From contig CM072522.1 of assembly GCA_036898135.1 (NCBI GenBank), forward strand, positions 4,702,151-4,766,150: a stretch of 64,000 nt of DNA, in the 5' to 3' direction. A program made the translations under genes and the position numbers. The DNA comes from Oncomelania hupensis (taxonomy: Eukaryota > Mollusca > Gastropoda > Littorinimorpha > Pomatiopsidae). This document shows, piece after piece, positions 1 through 10,869 of the stretch. Position 1 is the first letter of the stretch; every line of letters begins with the position of its first letter. The notes below the pieces were generated by a model that was not told where the DNA came from, did no database searches, and was given only the letters and a program-made list of their open reading frames with translations.

Positions 1-262
1 TTCAAAAAAGCTGACCGAGTCTGCCATGCAGTTCTGTGGGCAACCATGAGAGTGTACAACATCAACCCTAACATTATTGGTCATCAAAAGCCTGCATGAC
101 ACGGCCACCAGTGCAGTCATCCACAACAGCACCATAGGGAACTGGTTCAGAACAACAATTGGCATGCGTCAAGAATGCCTACTCTCTCCAATACTCTTCA
201 ACATCTTCCTGGAGCGCATCAGGTCAGATGCCCTTGCAGATCAAGAAGGCACAGGCAGTTAA
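1..262 (+). pseudogene. RTE-like non-LTR reverse transcriptase fragment
   Basis: Shifting frames across this stretch encode a reverse transcriptase palm segment, including TTIGMRQECLLSP and LFNIFLERIRSDALA, which matches the same region of the longer copies at 46062-47123 (minus) and 50820-54395. The upstream part (DRVCHAVLWAT) is in another frame and the copy ends at ADQEGTGS just before the DIRS element. It is a dead fragment of an endonuclease/reverse transcriptase LINE. The clade (RTE-like) is judged from memory of these motifs. Confidence 0.75.
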
Positions 263-277
263 ATTTCGTAATTAATT

Positions 278-468
278 TCACATACTATACCATGACTCAC
301 AAGTGCAATGTTTATGGCGTTGCTAGGAGAGTGCCTCTCTAACGGAAGCTGACAAAAGATAAAACAGTCATAGAGTTGCTTCCCCTGAACCACTTTCCCC
401 GTGAGTCTCGTGTTAAACCACGCGTCCAAGCGCTCACGATAACGGACCGAATATCCATTCCTTTTTTG
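278..468 (+). repeat. Left inverted terminal repeat of the DIRS element
   Basis: The stretch beginning ACCATGACTCACAAGTGC is almost perfectly the reverse complement of 4467-4638. The outermost bases (TTCACATACTATACC) differ from the right outer edge (AAACATACTTACC), as expected for DIRS elements, whose two outer edges are both copied in the internal complementary region. Confidence 0.9.
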
Positions 469-820
469 GCACTCGCTGAGTGAGGTTGTGTCTACTCTAG
501 CTCTCTTTTTGCTGACTTTCTGCGTTCGCCCTGTAGTGTACTGTTACTACCGCCGGCGGAGTTTGGGTTTCCTTGTCTTGTCTCAACGTAGCTGTTCGTC
601 GGCTTCAACCCCGTCTATGCGCGTCCCCTTACTTCGATGGCCGTTCGTTCTACGGATTGTCGAGTTTCCTCTGTGCCTTCCTTCGTTTCCTCCCCTGCCG
701 ACATTACCTCTGTTTTGCTACGTTACGCTTCCGCTCCTGCGCCGCCTGCTTTGTCTTCTACCCTTCAGGTTTGTAGAGTGGTGGTGGTGAGGGGTGGAGT
801 GGCGGTAGTGAGGTGAGGGG

Positions 821-1226
821 TGGCTCCTTGGTCTTGCCAGAAGTGACCTTGGAGCCGTTTCTGGTCAAGGTTACGACCAGAAACATATAAGTGGTCGCCC
901 TAGTTTAGGACCACATAATTTTTCCGGCAGGGATGCCCCGGCTAGTCCGATCAGGCTACCTGCCGAAGCCTTCCCTTCTGCTTCCTGCGGGATTCAGACC
1001 GGGTCGGGACTTCTGGCTAATGTTGGCTCCTTGGTCTTGCCAGAAGTGACCTTGGAGCCGTTTCTGGTCAAGGTTACGACCAGAAACATATAAGTGGTCG
1101 CCCTAGTTTAGGACCACATAATTTTTCCGGCAGGGATGCCCCGGCTAGTCCGATCAGGCTACCTGCCGAAGCCTTCCCTTCTGCTTCCTGCGGGATTCAG
1201 ACCGGGTCGGGACTTCTGGCTAATGT
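821..1226 (+). repeat. Two tandem copies of a 203-bp unit
   Basis: 821-1023 and 1024-1226 are near-identical head-to-tail copies, each starting TGGCTCCTTGGTCTTGCC and ending GACTTCTGGCTAATGT. They lie in the 5' untranslated part of the DIRS element. The identity implies a recent duplication. Confidence 0.92.
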
Positions 1227-1900
1227 CGAGCTTGAGACATATAAAGCACTGCACGCAGTGTTACGTCCAGCTGCGACAGGGGGTGTGGCTTCCGGTTCGT
1301 CTGGTTTGTCCCTCACCGCCCCATTCCAGCCCCCATTGCACTCCACTTCCGCTTGCGGTCGTGGGGCGGGGCCTCTGGCTACTGTCGAGCTTGAGACATA
1401 TAAAGCACTGTTCGCAGTGTTACGTCCGGCTGCGACAGGGGGTATGGCTTCCGGTTCGCCGGTTTGTCCCTCACCTCCCCATTCCAGCCCCCTTTGCCCT
1501 CCACTCCCGCTTGCGGTCGTGGGGCGGGGCATCTGGTTTCCGGTACGGGGGTATGGGTCACTCGTTACATTCTCCCGTTCCTGGTTTGGCTTCTCCCTCC
1601 CATCCCCCTTTGTTTTCCACTTCCGCTTGCGGTCGTGGGGTGGGGGCTCTGGGTTCCGGTTCGGGAGGTACGGTACACCCGTTACCTTTCCCTGTGTCCG
1701 GTTTGGCACCTCCCTCCCATCCTCCTTTGTACTCCACTCCCTTTTGCGGTCGTGGGGCAGGGGCTCTGGTTTTCGGATCGGGGGTTACGGTTCATCCGTG
1801 GCCCCTTCAGTTTCCGGTTTGGGTCGAGCATTCCCTGTTCACCCTTCGGTCTCTGCCACTTCTGGGTTCAGTTGTGGATCGGGGGTACTGGCGTCCGGTT
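1225..1900 (+). repeat. GC-rich degenerate tandem repeat in the DIRS 5' region
   Basis: A unit of about 158 bp (TGTCGAGCTTGAGACATATA ... CTTGCGGTCGTGGGGC) is present at 1225-1382 and again from 1383. Shorter degenerate copies follow at roughly 116-bp spacing, each marked by CTTGCGGTCGTGGGG. Long overlapping ORFs on both strands here (such as 1136-2350 on plus) are Pro/Ser-rich products of the repeat and are not treated as genes. Confidence 0.8.
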
Positions 1901-2174
1901 CTGATGGTGCGGTTTTTTCGTTCGTTACCTACTTCCGGATCACATGCACATGTCAATTTGCCTTTCTGTGCGCCAACTTCTGGTTGGGGTGAGGTACACT
2001 TGGTTCCTCCTACCCTAGTTCCTGTTGTCACGGGTACGGGGGTGTTGTTATATCAGGCCCTTTCACCTGATGCTCTTTTGAAGACGCCGTTCAGCGCGCT
2101 GCGGCTTTGTCCTCAGGTGGTGGAGGAGGTTTCGGTGCCCCTCCCACCACTCCATTCCTTCCTAGGCGGGCCTC

Positions 2175-2732
2175 TTGCTTCTGCCGAGTCTGATGAGGCT
2201 TGCCTTGTATTCAGGGCGTCTCCTAGGTTTAACTTTTTTGGAGAATGGGCCTCTTCTACGGCTAGAGGACTTATCGAGGGCGAGGCCTCTTCCTCTTCGT
2301 TCGAGAAGATGCCTCGGTTCCCTAGAGCTTCCTCTGTGGGCTCTTTCTGAGTTCGTCCTCATTGCCCGGTGTTTCCGGGAAGTTCCTCTCTCGGTCAGTG
2401 GTCTGGCACAGATAGAGGGGTTTATTGTTAGGTCCCTTGAGTATGCTTCTCTCGCTGACGCGCTGCCTGCTGCGCTGTCTTCGGCTGGGCAGGTATTCTG
2501 GGATGACGTTTCGTTCTTTTCGGTGAGGTCCTTGTTACAGGCCCACTATACCTCCTTCGTTCTGGGTTGCGAATCACAGGCTTTTGCCTATGTCAACCTG
2601 CTCCTTGTGCATCGTGACGCTTTTCTTCAGTCAGCGTCCCTTTTGCCTCCGCTCTTGTCCTCCTCGCTTCGGGTGGGACCCTTGGTACCCGACTCTCCTT
2701 TTGGGTCCTTACATTCGCGCGCCTGTTCGTGA
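2175..2732 (+). CDS. DIRS Gag-like protein (about 185 aa, partial)
   Basis: This ORF sits where DIRS elements carry Gag, upstream of the reverse transcriptase. Its C-terminal part (VNLLLVHRDAFLQ, then LPPLLSSSLRVGPL) resembles the helical C-terminus of DIRS Gag proteins as I recall them. No zinc knuckle is visible. Gag would package the element RNA. The start is uncertain because the upstream repeat is open in several frames, and the end may be a frame break rather than a true stop. Assignment is by position plus weak similarity. Confidence 0.45.
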   Translation: MLLPSLMRLALYSGRLLGLTFLENGPLLRLEDLSRARPLPLRSRRCLGSLELPLWALSEFVLIARCFREVPLSVSGLAQIEGFIVRSLEYASLADALPAALSSAGQVFWDDVSFFSVRSLLQAHYTSFVLGCESQAFAYVNLLLVHRDAFLQSASLLPPLLSSSLRVGPLVPDSPFGSLHSRACS

Positions 2733-3194
2733 GGAGTCGGAGCGGTCCAAGTCGGATGGTTTCGCCTTCTGGGCTCGGACCATACCTTCGGCCCCGCCTT
2801 TCTTGGCTGACAGGGGTTCGAGGTCGCTCGGTCCGTGGTCGCTCTTCTCGGGGTGTACGGGGTGGTATCCCCTCTTCCCGTGGCAGGGTTGAGGTGAGCC
2901 GTAGGCGTTTGCGCAGTGGCGCGTTTTCCTCCAATCCTCTCCCTGCCTTTCCACCCCTAGGTGTTCTATCCCTCCGGGCGGGTGGCTTGGCTCGCCAGTT
3001 TCATGCTTGGCTCGGCCTCCCCTCCGCCAGCGGTTGGGATTAAGAGGTGTTTCGGTCGGGGTTCGACCTTCATTGGGGTTCCTCTCGGCCCCCTTTCCGT
3101 CGCTCCCCGCCTTTGTTCCGCCCCCTGTCTCCTGTTGAGGCTCAGACGCTTCTGGACTCGGAGGTCATAGCTCTTCTCCTTTTGGTTTGTTTTG

Positions 3195-3560
3195 CAGTCC
3201 TTGGGTTTCACAAGGATTGTCCTAGAACTCGCTACTGTAGTTCGCGGACTCAGGGTGCGGTTCTCTGCTTATCTTGATGACCGGTTGGTCAAGGCTAGTT
3301 CTCACGTTCTCTGTCTGGTGCACACCAGGCTCGTTCTCCTTTAAACGCGGCGCTTGGGGTTCTCTGTGAACCCTCTCAAGTCCGTGTTGTCTCCATCTCC
3401 GGTTTTCAACTACCTGGGGTTGTCGTTCGTCACTCGCAATTGGTCGGTCCGCCCTTTAGCTCGTCGGGTGCAGAGGCTTCAGTCCCTTCTGCTACCTTTG
3501 GAGAGTCAGGTGGTCGTCTCAGCCAGATTTATGGCCTCCCCTTTGGGGTCGTTTTGAGTC
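3195..3560 (+). pseudogene. DIRS reverse transcriptase remnant
   Basis: A frame around 3265-3290 encodes AYLDDRLVKAS, matching the YxDD catalytic motif of DIRS reverse transcriptases. It stops after about 20 residues. The next frame (3354-3557) then encodes LGFSVNPLKSVLSPSP and YLGLSFVTRNWSVRP, the characteristic post-catalytic segment of DIRS polymerases. At least one frame shift separates the two, so the enzyme is not functional. Confidence 0.8.
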
Positions 3561-3679
3561 GATGGTTTCTCTTGTTCCCCTCGCGGGAGTTCGCAAGCGG
3601 CCGATTCAACGTTAGAGCCTCCTTTTGTGGTTAGCTTTTTTTCGTTTGTACGCTTGTAGCCAAGCATACAGCGGCTATG

Positions 3680-4152
3680 TCATGTCTTAGCCGATCTTCT
3701 GAGTCGCCCTCTTTGTGTGTCCACTCGGTATGGACCCTATCCCTCTCTGTTCTTCATCCGGTTTGGGCGGAGTGGCTTAAACCTCTGATCGATCTTTTTG
3801 CCACTCGTTACTCTTCCAGGCTCCCCTGTTTGTGTCGCCGGTCACAGACTGCCTGGCTTGGGCGGTGGGCGTGTTGTCCATTTCTTGGGAGGGGTTGGAG
3901 GCTTCAGCCTTTCCGCCATTCTCCCTCCTTCCTCAGGTTCTCAGGGAAGCCGAGGAGGAGTCTCCTGTCATTCTCGTGGCTCCCCTTTGGCCAGCTCAGC
4001 CCTGGTTCCCCGATTTCCTTCGTCTTCCCCAGGGGCGGTGCATTCCTCTCGCTCTCAGGGCGAGATCGCTTCTGCAGCCTCGTTCCGGGATTCCACACGG
4101 CGACCCAAGCGTTCTCCGTCTTCACGCTTGGCTGTTGTCCGGCCTTCTATAA
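3680..4152 (+). pseudogene. DIRS RNase H domain remnant
   Basis: Two frames together give LKPLIDLFATRYSSRLP and then SPVTDCLAWAVGVLSISW, followed by EASAFPPFSLLPQVL and VILVAPLWPAQPWFP. This order (DLFAT, SP..D.A, FPP, AP.WP.Q.W) is the signature of the RNase H and adjoining region of DIRS elements. The frame changes near 3825, so the copy is broken. The tyrosine recombinase normally found here or downstream is not seen. Confidence 0.8.
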
Positions 4153-4336
4153 GAGGTTTCTGAGCTTCAAGAGGCCTCGGAAGGTTCCAGCATCCTGTTT
4201 CCTTATCATACTCAACGGGATGGCTTCTTGGTTTCGATTCTGTGGTCGCGGCCCTTCAATCTTGGTCCTCTTCTTCAGCCTGTTCATGGTAAAGTTGTTT
4301 CAATAGAGTTGCTTCCCTCCGTCCTTTTCGTGCTAA

Positions 4337-4425
4337 TCTGCACTTGTGAGTCATGGTATAGTATGTGAAATTAATATTAAAATTTTTTCTCTAAATTTAT
4401 TATTAATAAACATACTTACCATGAC
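4337..4425 (+). repeat. DIRS internal complementary region
   Basis: 4340-4370 is the reverse complement of the left outer edge (about 272-305). 4381-4425 is the reverse complement of the right outer edge (about 4630-4680). Joining the complements of both ends back to back is the template arrangement used by DIRS elements to complete their ends through a circular intermediate. Confidence 0.85.
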
Positions 4426-4466
4426 TCACTTTAATGTCCCTCCCACCTCCCCGCAGTTCCAAATAA

Positions 4467-4638
4467 GGAATGGATATTCGGTCCGTTATCGTGAGCGCTT
4501 GGACGCGTGTTTAACACGAGACTCACGGGAAAGTGGTTTCAGGGGAAGCAACTCTATGACTGTTTTATCTTTTGTCAGCTTCCGTTAGAGAGGCACTCTC
4601 CTAGCAATGCCATAAACATTGCACTTGTGAGTCATGGT
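4467..4638 (-). repeat. Right inverted terminal repeat of the DIRS element
   Basis: GGAATGGATATTCGGTCCG through CTTGTGAGTCATGG is the reverse complement of 290-468 with only a few differences (for example ATGCCATAAAC here against GTTTATGGCGT on the left). Confidence 0.9.
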
Positions 4639-4680
4639 AAGTATGTTTATTAATAATAAATTTAGAGAAAATTTTTTAAT

Positions 4681-4892
4681 ATTTTTAGTAATTTTGCATT
4701 TTCAAACATTATCTTTTAAATACATTGAAATAATTGGGAATCAGAACAATCCAAGTCTGTTGGTCGGTCTGTCGCACACCATATCTCAACAGATTTTGAC
4801 CAAACTTCATAGAAACATTATCTAGTTTAGTGGCCAACCTCCACTTGCCACTATGTTCTACCATGTGGCTAAACAAATTTTTACTGTGTTTC
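4681..4892. other. AT-rich flank, generic dispersed repeat
   Basis: No gene is seen. 4755-4860 (GTTGGTCGGTCTGTCGCACA, then GACCAAACTTCATAGAAAC) resembles a common dispersed mollusc repeat that also seems to occur near 22310-22400. Confidence 0.4.
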
Positions 4893-5925
4893 TCAGTTCA
4901 GTTCAGTTCAGTGGGTAGATTACTGTCCCCGGACACATAAGCGTATAGGGGACTTTGATGGATGGTAGCCGTTGTAAGAAGAAGTCGAGTTGAAGAAGGT
5001 GAAACACGATGAAGGAAGAAGTCATGATCCAGGAATGGGAAATCACTTGAGGATGGAGCGCGCGAAGCTGCTGCGACAATCGGAAGAAGAAGTCGTGATG
5101 AAGCAGAAGTGCAGCTGAAGAAGGCATGCCAAAGGAGGAGAGCGCATGGGTGCGCAGCAAGATGCCGTAAGGGTGCCAAGCAGGACGCGGGGCCGGTCCT
5201 GAGGAAGAGTGCCGATGTGGCTCCTGAAGGAAGTGCTGATAAGGCCGCAAGAAGGTGGCCAAGCGGAGGCCGCGTGAGGGTGTATAGGCGAACGCAGGGC
5301 GCCTCTGGCGGTGAAACACCTGTAGTCCGGAGGTCGCCACGCTCCACAGGGAACCCCACGTCGCCCAATCGTAGAAAAAGGTGGTGGGCAGCCGAAGACC
5401 AGACGGGCGCAGACGAAGCGAGGAGGGCCCTTCCGCGTGAAGTGTACGCCGCCAGGCCAGGGGAGCCCAAAAAGAAGAAAATGAAGGTTGAAGTGTGAAG
5501 CGGAGTGTCATGTCGGAATCACCCACAGGCAGGCACGGCGGTTTCGACTTCTGGACTGCCACCCAAGGGATGGTGCGTCCTCCTCATCTCCGCACGCCGC
5601 TGTGTCCATGGGTCAGAACGCATCTTCTAGAAGTATCCCCGCAGGAAGCAAAGCCGCCCTGCCATTGGACTACCGTACGTCTCGACCTCAGAATGGCAAG
5701 AACTGCGGTAGGTCCTCTGACAAAGTGGAAAGCGCCCCTGTGCAGAGCAGGACTGCCACCCCTGCTCAGACGACGAACGCCGCTTCTCAAAAATGGATTG
5801 TCAATTGTAGTACACAGGAACTTCAAACTCATGGCCAGTTATTCAGTAGCTGTCCAGTTGTTAGTCAGTTCAGTCCATTGCTCCGAATTTATTGTTTTTG
5901 TTTAAAGCATTGTTTATCTCAATAA
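4893..5925. other. Unidentified GC-rich segment with a pentanucleotide edge
   Basis: The left edge is four copies of TTCAG (4893-4912), like a retroposon tail read on the minus strand. Base composition is much richer in G+C than the flanks. Both strands are open: minus 4903-5562 (219 codons) and plus 5109-5498 (129 codons, very basic, with a nuclear-signal-like PKKKKMKVE end). Plus ORFs continue at 5488-5925. No motif of a known family is recognised in any frame. It may be a retroposon body, a decayed Gag-like ORF or a host pseudogene. Confidence 0.35.
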
Positions 5926-6372
5926 TGACTGGAAACATATTATCTTAAAAATGACTGGAAACACATTGTTTGTCCCAATGACTGGACTGATTTTGATTAT
6001 TTTTACCATGCAAATACTTTACTACTGCTAAGCATTAATGTTATTCATATTTGCACTTTCTCTTTCAAGGTCACTGTGGTTCATTATTTTCTAAACATGT
6101 TTTGCAGTATATCAAAATTGACTGAACCAATTTAAATTATTTGTGGCTTGCAGATGGTTCAGATAGTGGCCCATCATTACCTGTTTTCAGTTTACTTAAT
6201 AAACATATACTAGTGTTCTAAATGCTATTCCTAAATCAGACTCAAACTCAAAAGCACGGCAGTCTGTAACCAAAATACATGCTTGCATTTTACAGACACT
6301 CGTACACAAACACATTCATCACTCAAACATGTAATGTAAAAGGCATCACTATTACAAGAGAAATATATGTGC
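5926..6372. other. AT-rich spacer with a repeat fragment
   Basis: No coding signal. 5923-5995 repeats ATGACTGGA three times. 6285-6360 (CATTCATCACTCAAACATG) is a diverged copy of the repeat seen at about 18235-18300 and 25235-25270. Confidence 0.5.
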
Positions 6373-7548
6373 TGTGACGTGGGGTTTTATTGTTGCTGGG
6401 CTCTGCACAATGGAATGCTGTAACCCTATCTTATTCTATGGGGACCGCTAGTGAGTCACCCTGTGAATTACTTTAATACATTTATTAGTTTAGCTCGGTC
6501 TGTGTTAAGGCTGGGGTACAGAGATAGATATAAATATGGTAAAAAATCACTGTCACACTAGCTTTCACACGGCTATGAATCATAGTAGTCCAGCCACTTA
6601 ATAACAGTCAAAATCACACATTTATTTCCTCTACTCTATACACGATCTTCGAAGTACGAAACTAACTTAAAAGTTCAATGGTCAAGGCGAATGGTTCACT
6701 CGCTGATAATCTAGACAGCTACTTTTTCTTCATCGGGCACTGGCTACTAGCGTTCATGAAGAGTGGACTACTGTGGTCCGTTGGATACCGTTTTAGTGCA
6801 CTGTTTCCTGGGCACTTAACTGATTGTTTTCATGGTTGAAGCGCTGCGTTGAGGTAGCTTCTACAACACTCTGTGTTGTTGTTGCTTGTGTTCGACGGGT
6901 GGGCTATCTGCGCTCAATGCTGTAGATGCCTCGGCAGCCAACTCGAATCGTAGATTAGGTTCTATTCTTTGCTGAGTTGGGCTCACAATATCCCGCCTGC
7001 TCGTCTGTAACATATGAGACGAAATTCTGCACAACCCTGAATAATAGGTCTGTGCAGAGCGTCTCACTGAAAGCCAAAGTAGCCCTCAGTGATAGCTCCA
7101 CATCTCTGTACATAAGCGATGAACATTCTGCTAAGTCGGTGGTCCACTGGAATCTCCACTCAAATTTCCTGTACATACATAATTATAAATCGTGGCTAAC
7201 TATACACATAAAGAATTAATATTATAAACATTCACTGGTATAGCCACTGGTCTGCAAGCATACATATAGGTTAAACAACAGGCCAGTTGCTCCTTTGGAG
7301 ACGCAAGGAAAAAAGTTCTTGAAAGTAGGCCGGTTCTTAAAGAGAGGTCCTTTGCGTCTGTGGTGGGTTCCACATCTCATGTGGAACCTAGCGCACACCC
7401 GTAAATGGACACTGCTATGAATAAAATGACGCAGATCTTGGAAACATTGTGCAGATGGATGGATGCTCTAGAAAAAATGCTCACGTTGTTTGCTCAAAAG
7501 GGGGGTTCTCCAGCCCCACCGATTACACTGGAGAACGTGGCGACGGGC

Positions 7549-8183
7549 TGTTACGTTGAAACGCCAATGGTAGTGTGTCGGAAACGCGCACGATAGATCT
7601 AATGGTTTCGTTTTGCAAAGTATTCAATAATGGAGTTTATTTACCTTTGATTCGAGTTTGCATTGTTGTTAGGAGAGGCTTTGTATAACGTTGATGATTT
7701 GCGTTAGTCGATATTACTGTAGAATATTCTGGATCTGCGTGTTTACTCTCGATAGAAATTTCCCGATACATGTCGAAGCAAGAGGACGTTCGGGAAGGAG
7801 AAATAATAATGTATGACGTAAGTCAGTGATGACGATCTTTTATTCGATTGGTGGTAGTGCGTCATTTCTAATTTGTTCGAAATTGTTCGGGAAGAGAGAG
7901 AGATTATAAAATTGTGTGCCGCACTGTTGTAGGAGAGATTGTTGTTGATAGTGAAGCTGGAAAGTAAATTTGAAAGTTGTTGAGTTGAGTTGAGAATTGT
8001 ATGCAGTTGTTGATGTGTGCTGAATAAAAGTGGAAAACTTCATACGTCGACTTTGTGACTTGTATGCTGATTGAGCAGGCTGTGTGAATAAACGAATCTG
8101 AGTTACACCTTATCAGGACTTCAGCATCGGGGCTGAATCAAATACTGATAAAGAAAAACACCATCATCGATTTGAGTGTAACA
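7549..8183 (+). mobile_element. Solo LTR with a perfect 5-bp target duplication
   Basis: It starts TGTTACGTTG and ends GAGTGTAACA, and is flanked by CGGGC on both sides (7544-7548 and 8184-8188). A polyadenylation signal AATAAA lies at 8023-8028, as expected near the R/U5 boundary. It is homologous to 42673-45057. No internal retrotransposon sequence remains, so it is a recombination product. Confidence 0.88.
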
Positions 8184-8419
8184 CGGGCACGTCCCCAACC
8201 GTCACCCACAACACGCAGACAGCCGTGTCTAAAGCCTTCACACCTGCTGCAAAGGAGGCTATGCCTCAGGCCCAGCACCAGCAACAGGTTTTAGCGACTG
8301 GGTAGTTGCTGAGGCGGCTAAGATTCTAGTAGCTCAGCAGAGGAGCGTCAGAGGAGGAGAGGGAAAGGTTGGAAGGGGTGAAAGAGAGAAGGAAGATATA
8401 AAATCCGCCGTTGAAGACT

Positions 8420-9963
8420 GGGTTTTACAAATTGGTTTTAAATTTTCTGAAGCAAAAACTGAATGTATTCACTTTTCCAAGCACCGGGGAATTATTCAAG
8501 ATCCTAATATTACCCTCAATAAAACTCCAAAAAAGGCGGTCCAACAAGTCAAATTTTTGGGTGTTATTTTTTATCAAAGGCTATCCTTCCTTCCTCATCT
8601 GAAAAATTTGAAAACAAAATGTCAACAGGCCTGCAACTTGCTCAAGGTTATCAGTGGTACAGACTGGGGAGCTGACAAGAAAACTTTATTGCTGCTATAT
8701 CGTTCTTTAATTAGATCCAAGTTAGATTATGGTTGCATTGTTTATGGTTCTGCTAGAAAATCTTATCTTAAAATGTTAGATCCAGTTCTCATCAGGCATT
8801 ACGCTTTGCTTTGGGTGTGTTTCGCACCTCCCCTTGTGAAAGCCTTTACGTGGAAGCTAACGAACCCCCGCTGGAGCTGAGACGTACAAAATTGTCACTG
8901 AATTACTATTTAAAATTAAAAACTGATCCTATGAACCCTCCTTATGACTGTGTTTTGAACCCAGATTTTGTTAAGAAATTTGAAGCCAAACCTAACACAA
9001 TTCCTTCGTTTGGCATCAGAATGCAGGCTCATTTGGAAAAAGCAGGCATTGATGTTGCTTCCATCAACGACGATGAACTTCGGACTGAAGCTCCCCCATG
9101 GAAATTATGTACCCCAAACATTAATTGGCAATTGTCCGCTTTCCTCAAAAACAATACATCTGAAACCATCTATAACCAACTTTATTTAGAACAGTGTGCT
9201 TTATACCCAGGATATGAAAAACTTTTTACAGACGGGTCAAAGAAAGGAGATTCAGTTGCTGCTGCGTCAGTCTCTGGGAGACCAGCCTTTGCAACAGCGT
9301 TTACCTGATTTTTGTTCTGTTTATACAGCTGAGCTCAAGGCAACTCATCTAGCTCTGAAACAAGTGTATCAATCCAAAAGAACCTCGTTTTTAATCATGT
9401 CCGATTCACTGTCAGCACTCCAGGCTCTTTCCACGAGAAAGATATCACACCCTTTCCTGGCAGAGATCCATGGCCTCCATACACAACTTGTTTCTGAGGG
9501 TAAAAAGATAGCTTTTATGTGGGTCCCTGGTCACATGGGCATGTGCGGCAATATTGCAGTGGACAAAGCGGCTAAAGATGCTCTGCATCTCGATTTCCCT
9601 CCAGAGATTTTCCAGTTTGTGCCCTATTCTGACCTACGTTGTATGACTGGATCTTATTATAAACGACTGTGGCAGACTGACTGGTCTAACCATATCAACA
9701 ACAAATTATTTCAAATTCTTCCCGATTTGTCCGCTTCTTTGCCTAACTTTGCATTCACTCGCAAAGAAGAAACAGTGTTATCTCGCCTTCATATTGGGCA
9801 TACTTATGTCACCCACAGTTTCCTTTTAAAAGGAGAAGAACCACCATGGTGCTTTGCATGTGATCAATCCTTTTCCGTTCGCCATTTCATGTCTGAGTGT
9901 GCTGATCTGAAAGATGGAAGAGAAACATATTTTGGTTCAATACCTTTCAAAGAGATTTTTTAA
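8420..9963 (+). pseudogene. LINE reverse transcriptase C-terminus, RNase H and zinc knuckle
   Basis: Order: late reverse transcriptase (GFKFSEAKTECIHFS, VKFLGVIFYQRLSFLPHL, RSLIRSKLDYGCIVYGSA, then FRTSPCESLYVEANEPPL); RNase H with the four acidic positions visible (LFTDGS, YTAELKATHLAL, IMSDSLSALQ, WVPGHMGMCGNIAVDKAA); and a CFACDQSFSVRHFMSEC knuckle. Frame breaks near 8810 and 9295 make it non-functional. RNase H would remove template RNA during target-primed reverse transcription. Confidence 0.88.
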
Positions 9964-10869
9964 AGTATGTAATGGTCAACATCTGTTTCAATTTTTTCAT
10001 GATGTTGGTTTGTTTTATCGCATATAAATCATATCGACATGTTTTGTTTAGTTTGAATTTTATTGATTGGACTGAATTTAGTGATTTGATTGAAGAAAGA
10101 GAACATATTTTTAATACATCAGTTTTAAAGAAGACTTTTAAAGAGGTGTCATGTGAAAGTTTGTTTGAGTATTTAAGTGTAACAGGCTTGTTTTTTAAGA
10201 TTTGAAACATTTTATAATATTTTAAGATAACTTCTCTCTGGTCCTGATTTGGCTCGGAAGAGTCCGCTGGACCTAAAGCAATAATCTTGTATTGTATTGT
10301 ATTGCTCCACGTGGTAAGGCAAAATCGGACTAACAATTCAATTCTATTCATAGCAAATTCCACAAACATAATTTCAACAATAATATAAATACATCATGAT
10401 GAAACAGAAGTATGTTCATTTACCTGTTCGACAATGTCAGGCCTGTGGCTACTTGATTGAATTCAAATATTCAACAAGCACTGCTTCCCTGTTCTATCAG
10501 TGGAGATATTTCTCTGCTCGAGTGTAGCTGTGTACTGCTCAGAGCTTTCCACACAACTGACCCTATACTTGGCTTTGACTGAATCAGCCAGAACTGGTTC
10601 TAACCACTCTACCTGTGTCCTGATTGGCTGAAACAATCTAAGTGGATATAAAGTTCGAAACACCATCGGAGGCCGCGATGGTGTCACTAAACGGCTCGCG
10701 TCAGCTCGCGGTGTGTGTGTACACATCAATTATACCTTAATCGTCTGCTATAGACTACAGTAACCTTCTAAGTTTTACTACTGCTAAACAAGCAAAAGCT
10801 CAAATAGTGCGGGGTAAACGGGTCTGCTTGTTATACAAGTGCTTCCTTTAGGATAAAGACAAGTTGACA

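Larger units (their letters stand above)
270..4680 (+). mobile_element. DIRS-type retrotransposon, decayed
   Basis: The architecture is diagnostic: inverted terminal repeats (278-468 against 4467-4638) plus an internal complementary region at 4337-4425. The first half of that region is complementary to the left edge and the second half to the right edge. The interior carries a Gag-like ORF, a YLDD reverse transcriptase motif and a DIRS-type RNase H in several broken frames. DIRS elements normally also encode a tyrosine recombinase. Only about 180 bp lie between the RNase H remnant and the complementary region, so the recombinase is missing and the copy cannot be autonomous. The ends are placed from the complementary region and are good to a few bases. 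Confidence 0.85.
7279..10307 (+). mobile_element. Internally deleted RNase H-bearing LINE
   Basis: The 5' part (7405-7548 and 8189-8400) looks like an ORF1 region: TQILETLCRWMDALEKML, then a low-complexity charged stretch. It jumps directly into the late reverse transcriptase at about 8420, so endonuclease and catalytic palm are deleted. It ends with CCTGATTTGGCTCGGAAG ... CCTAAAGCAATAAT and a (TTGTA)n tail. The last roughly 45 bp are shared with the R1 retroposons of this window. A solo LTR (7549-8183) is inserted in it. Clade I-like is suggested by the RNase H domain. Confidence 0.8.
6373..10869 (-). mobile_element. Reversed LTR copy split by a 3-kb insertion
   Basis: 6373-7278 is the reverse complement of the 3' part, and 10308 to about 10869 of the 5' part, of the LTR described at 43158-44689. 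It ends in TGTGACGTGGGG (low-coordinate side) and TTGACA (high-coordinate side). About 60 bp of LTR are missing at the break. Between the halves sits the LINE 7279-10307. No target duplication is readable, and the high-coordinate end is approximate because that part is diverged. Confidence 0.7.

Noticed and set aside
1136..2350. 404-codon plus-strand ORF
   Set aside because: It spans GC-rich tandem repeats, is Pro/Ser-rich, and overlaps other long ORFs on both strands. Its openness comes from composition.
6861..7219. Short ORFs on both strands (68-80 codons)
   Set aside because: They lie inside the reversed LTR and are not shared as coding sequence with its other copy.
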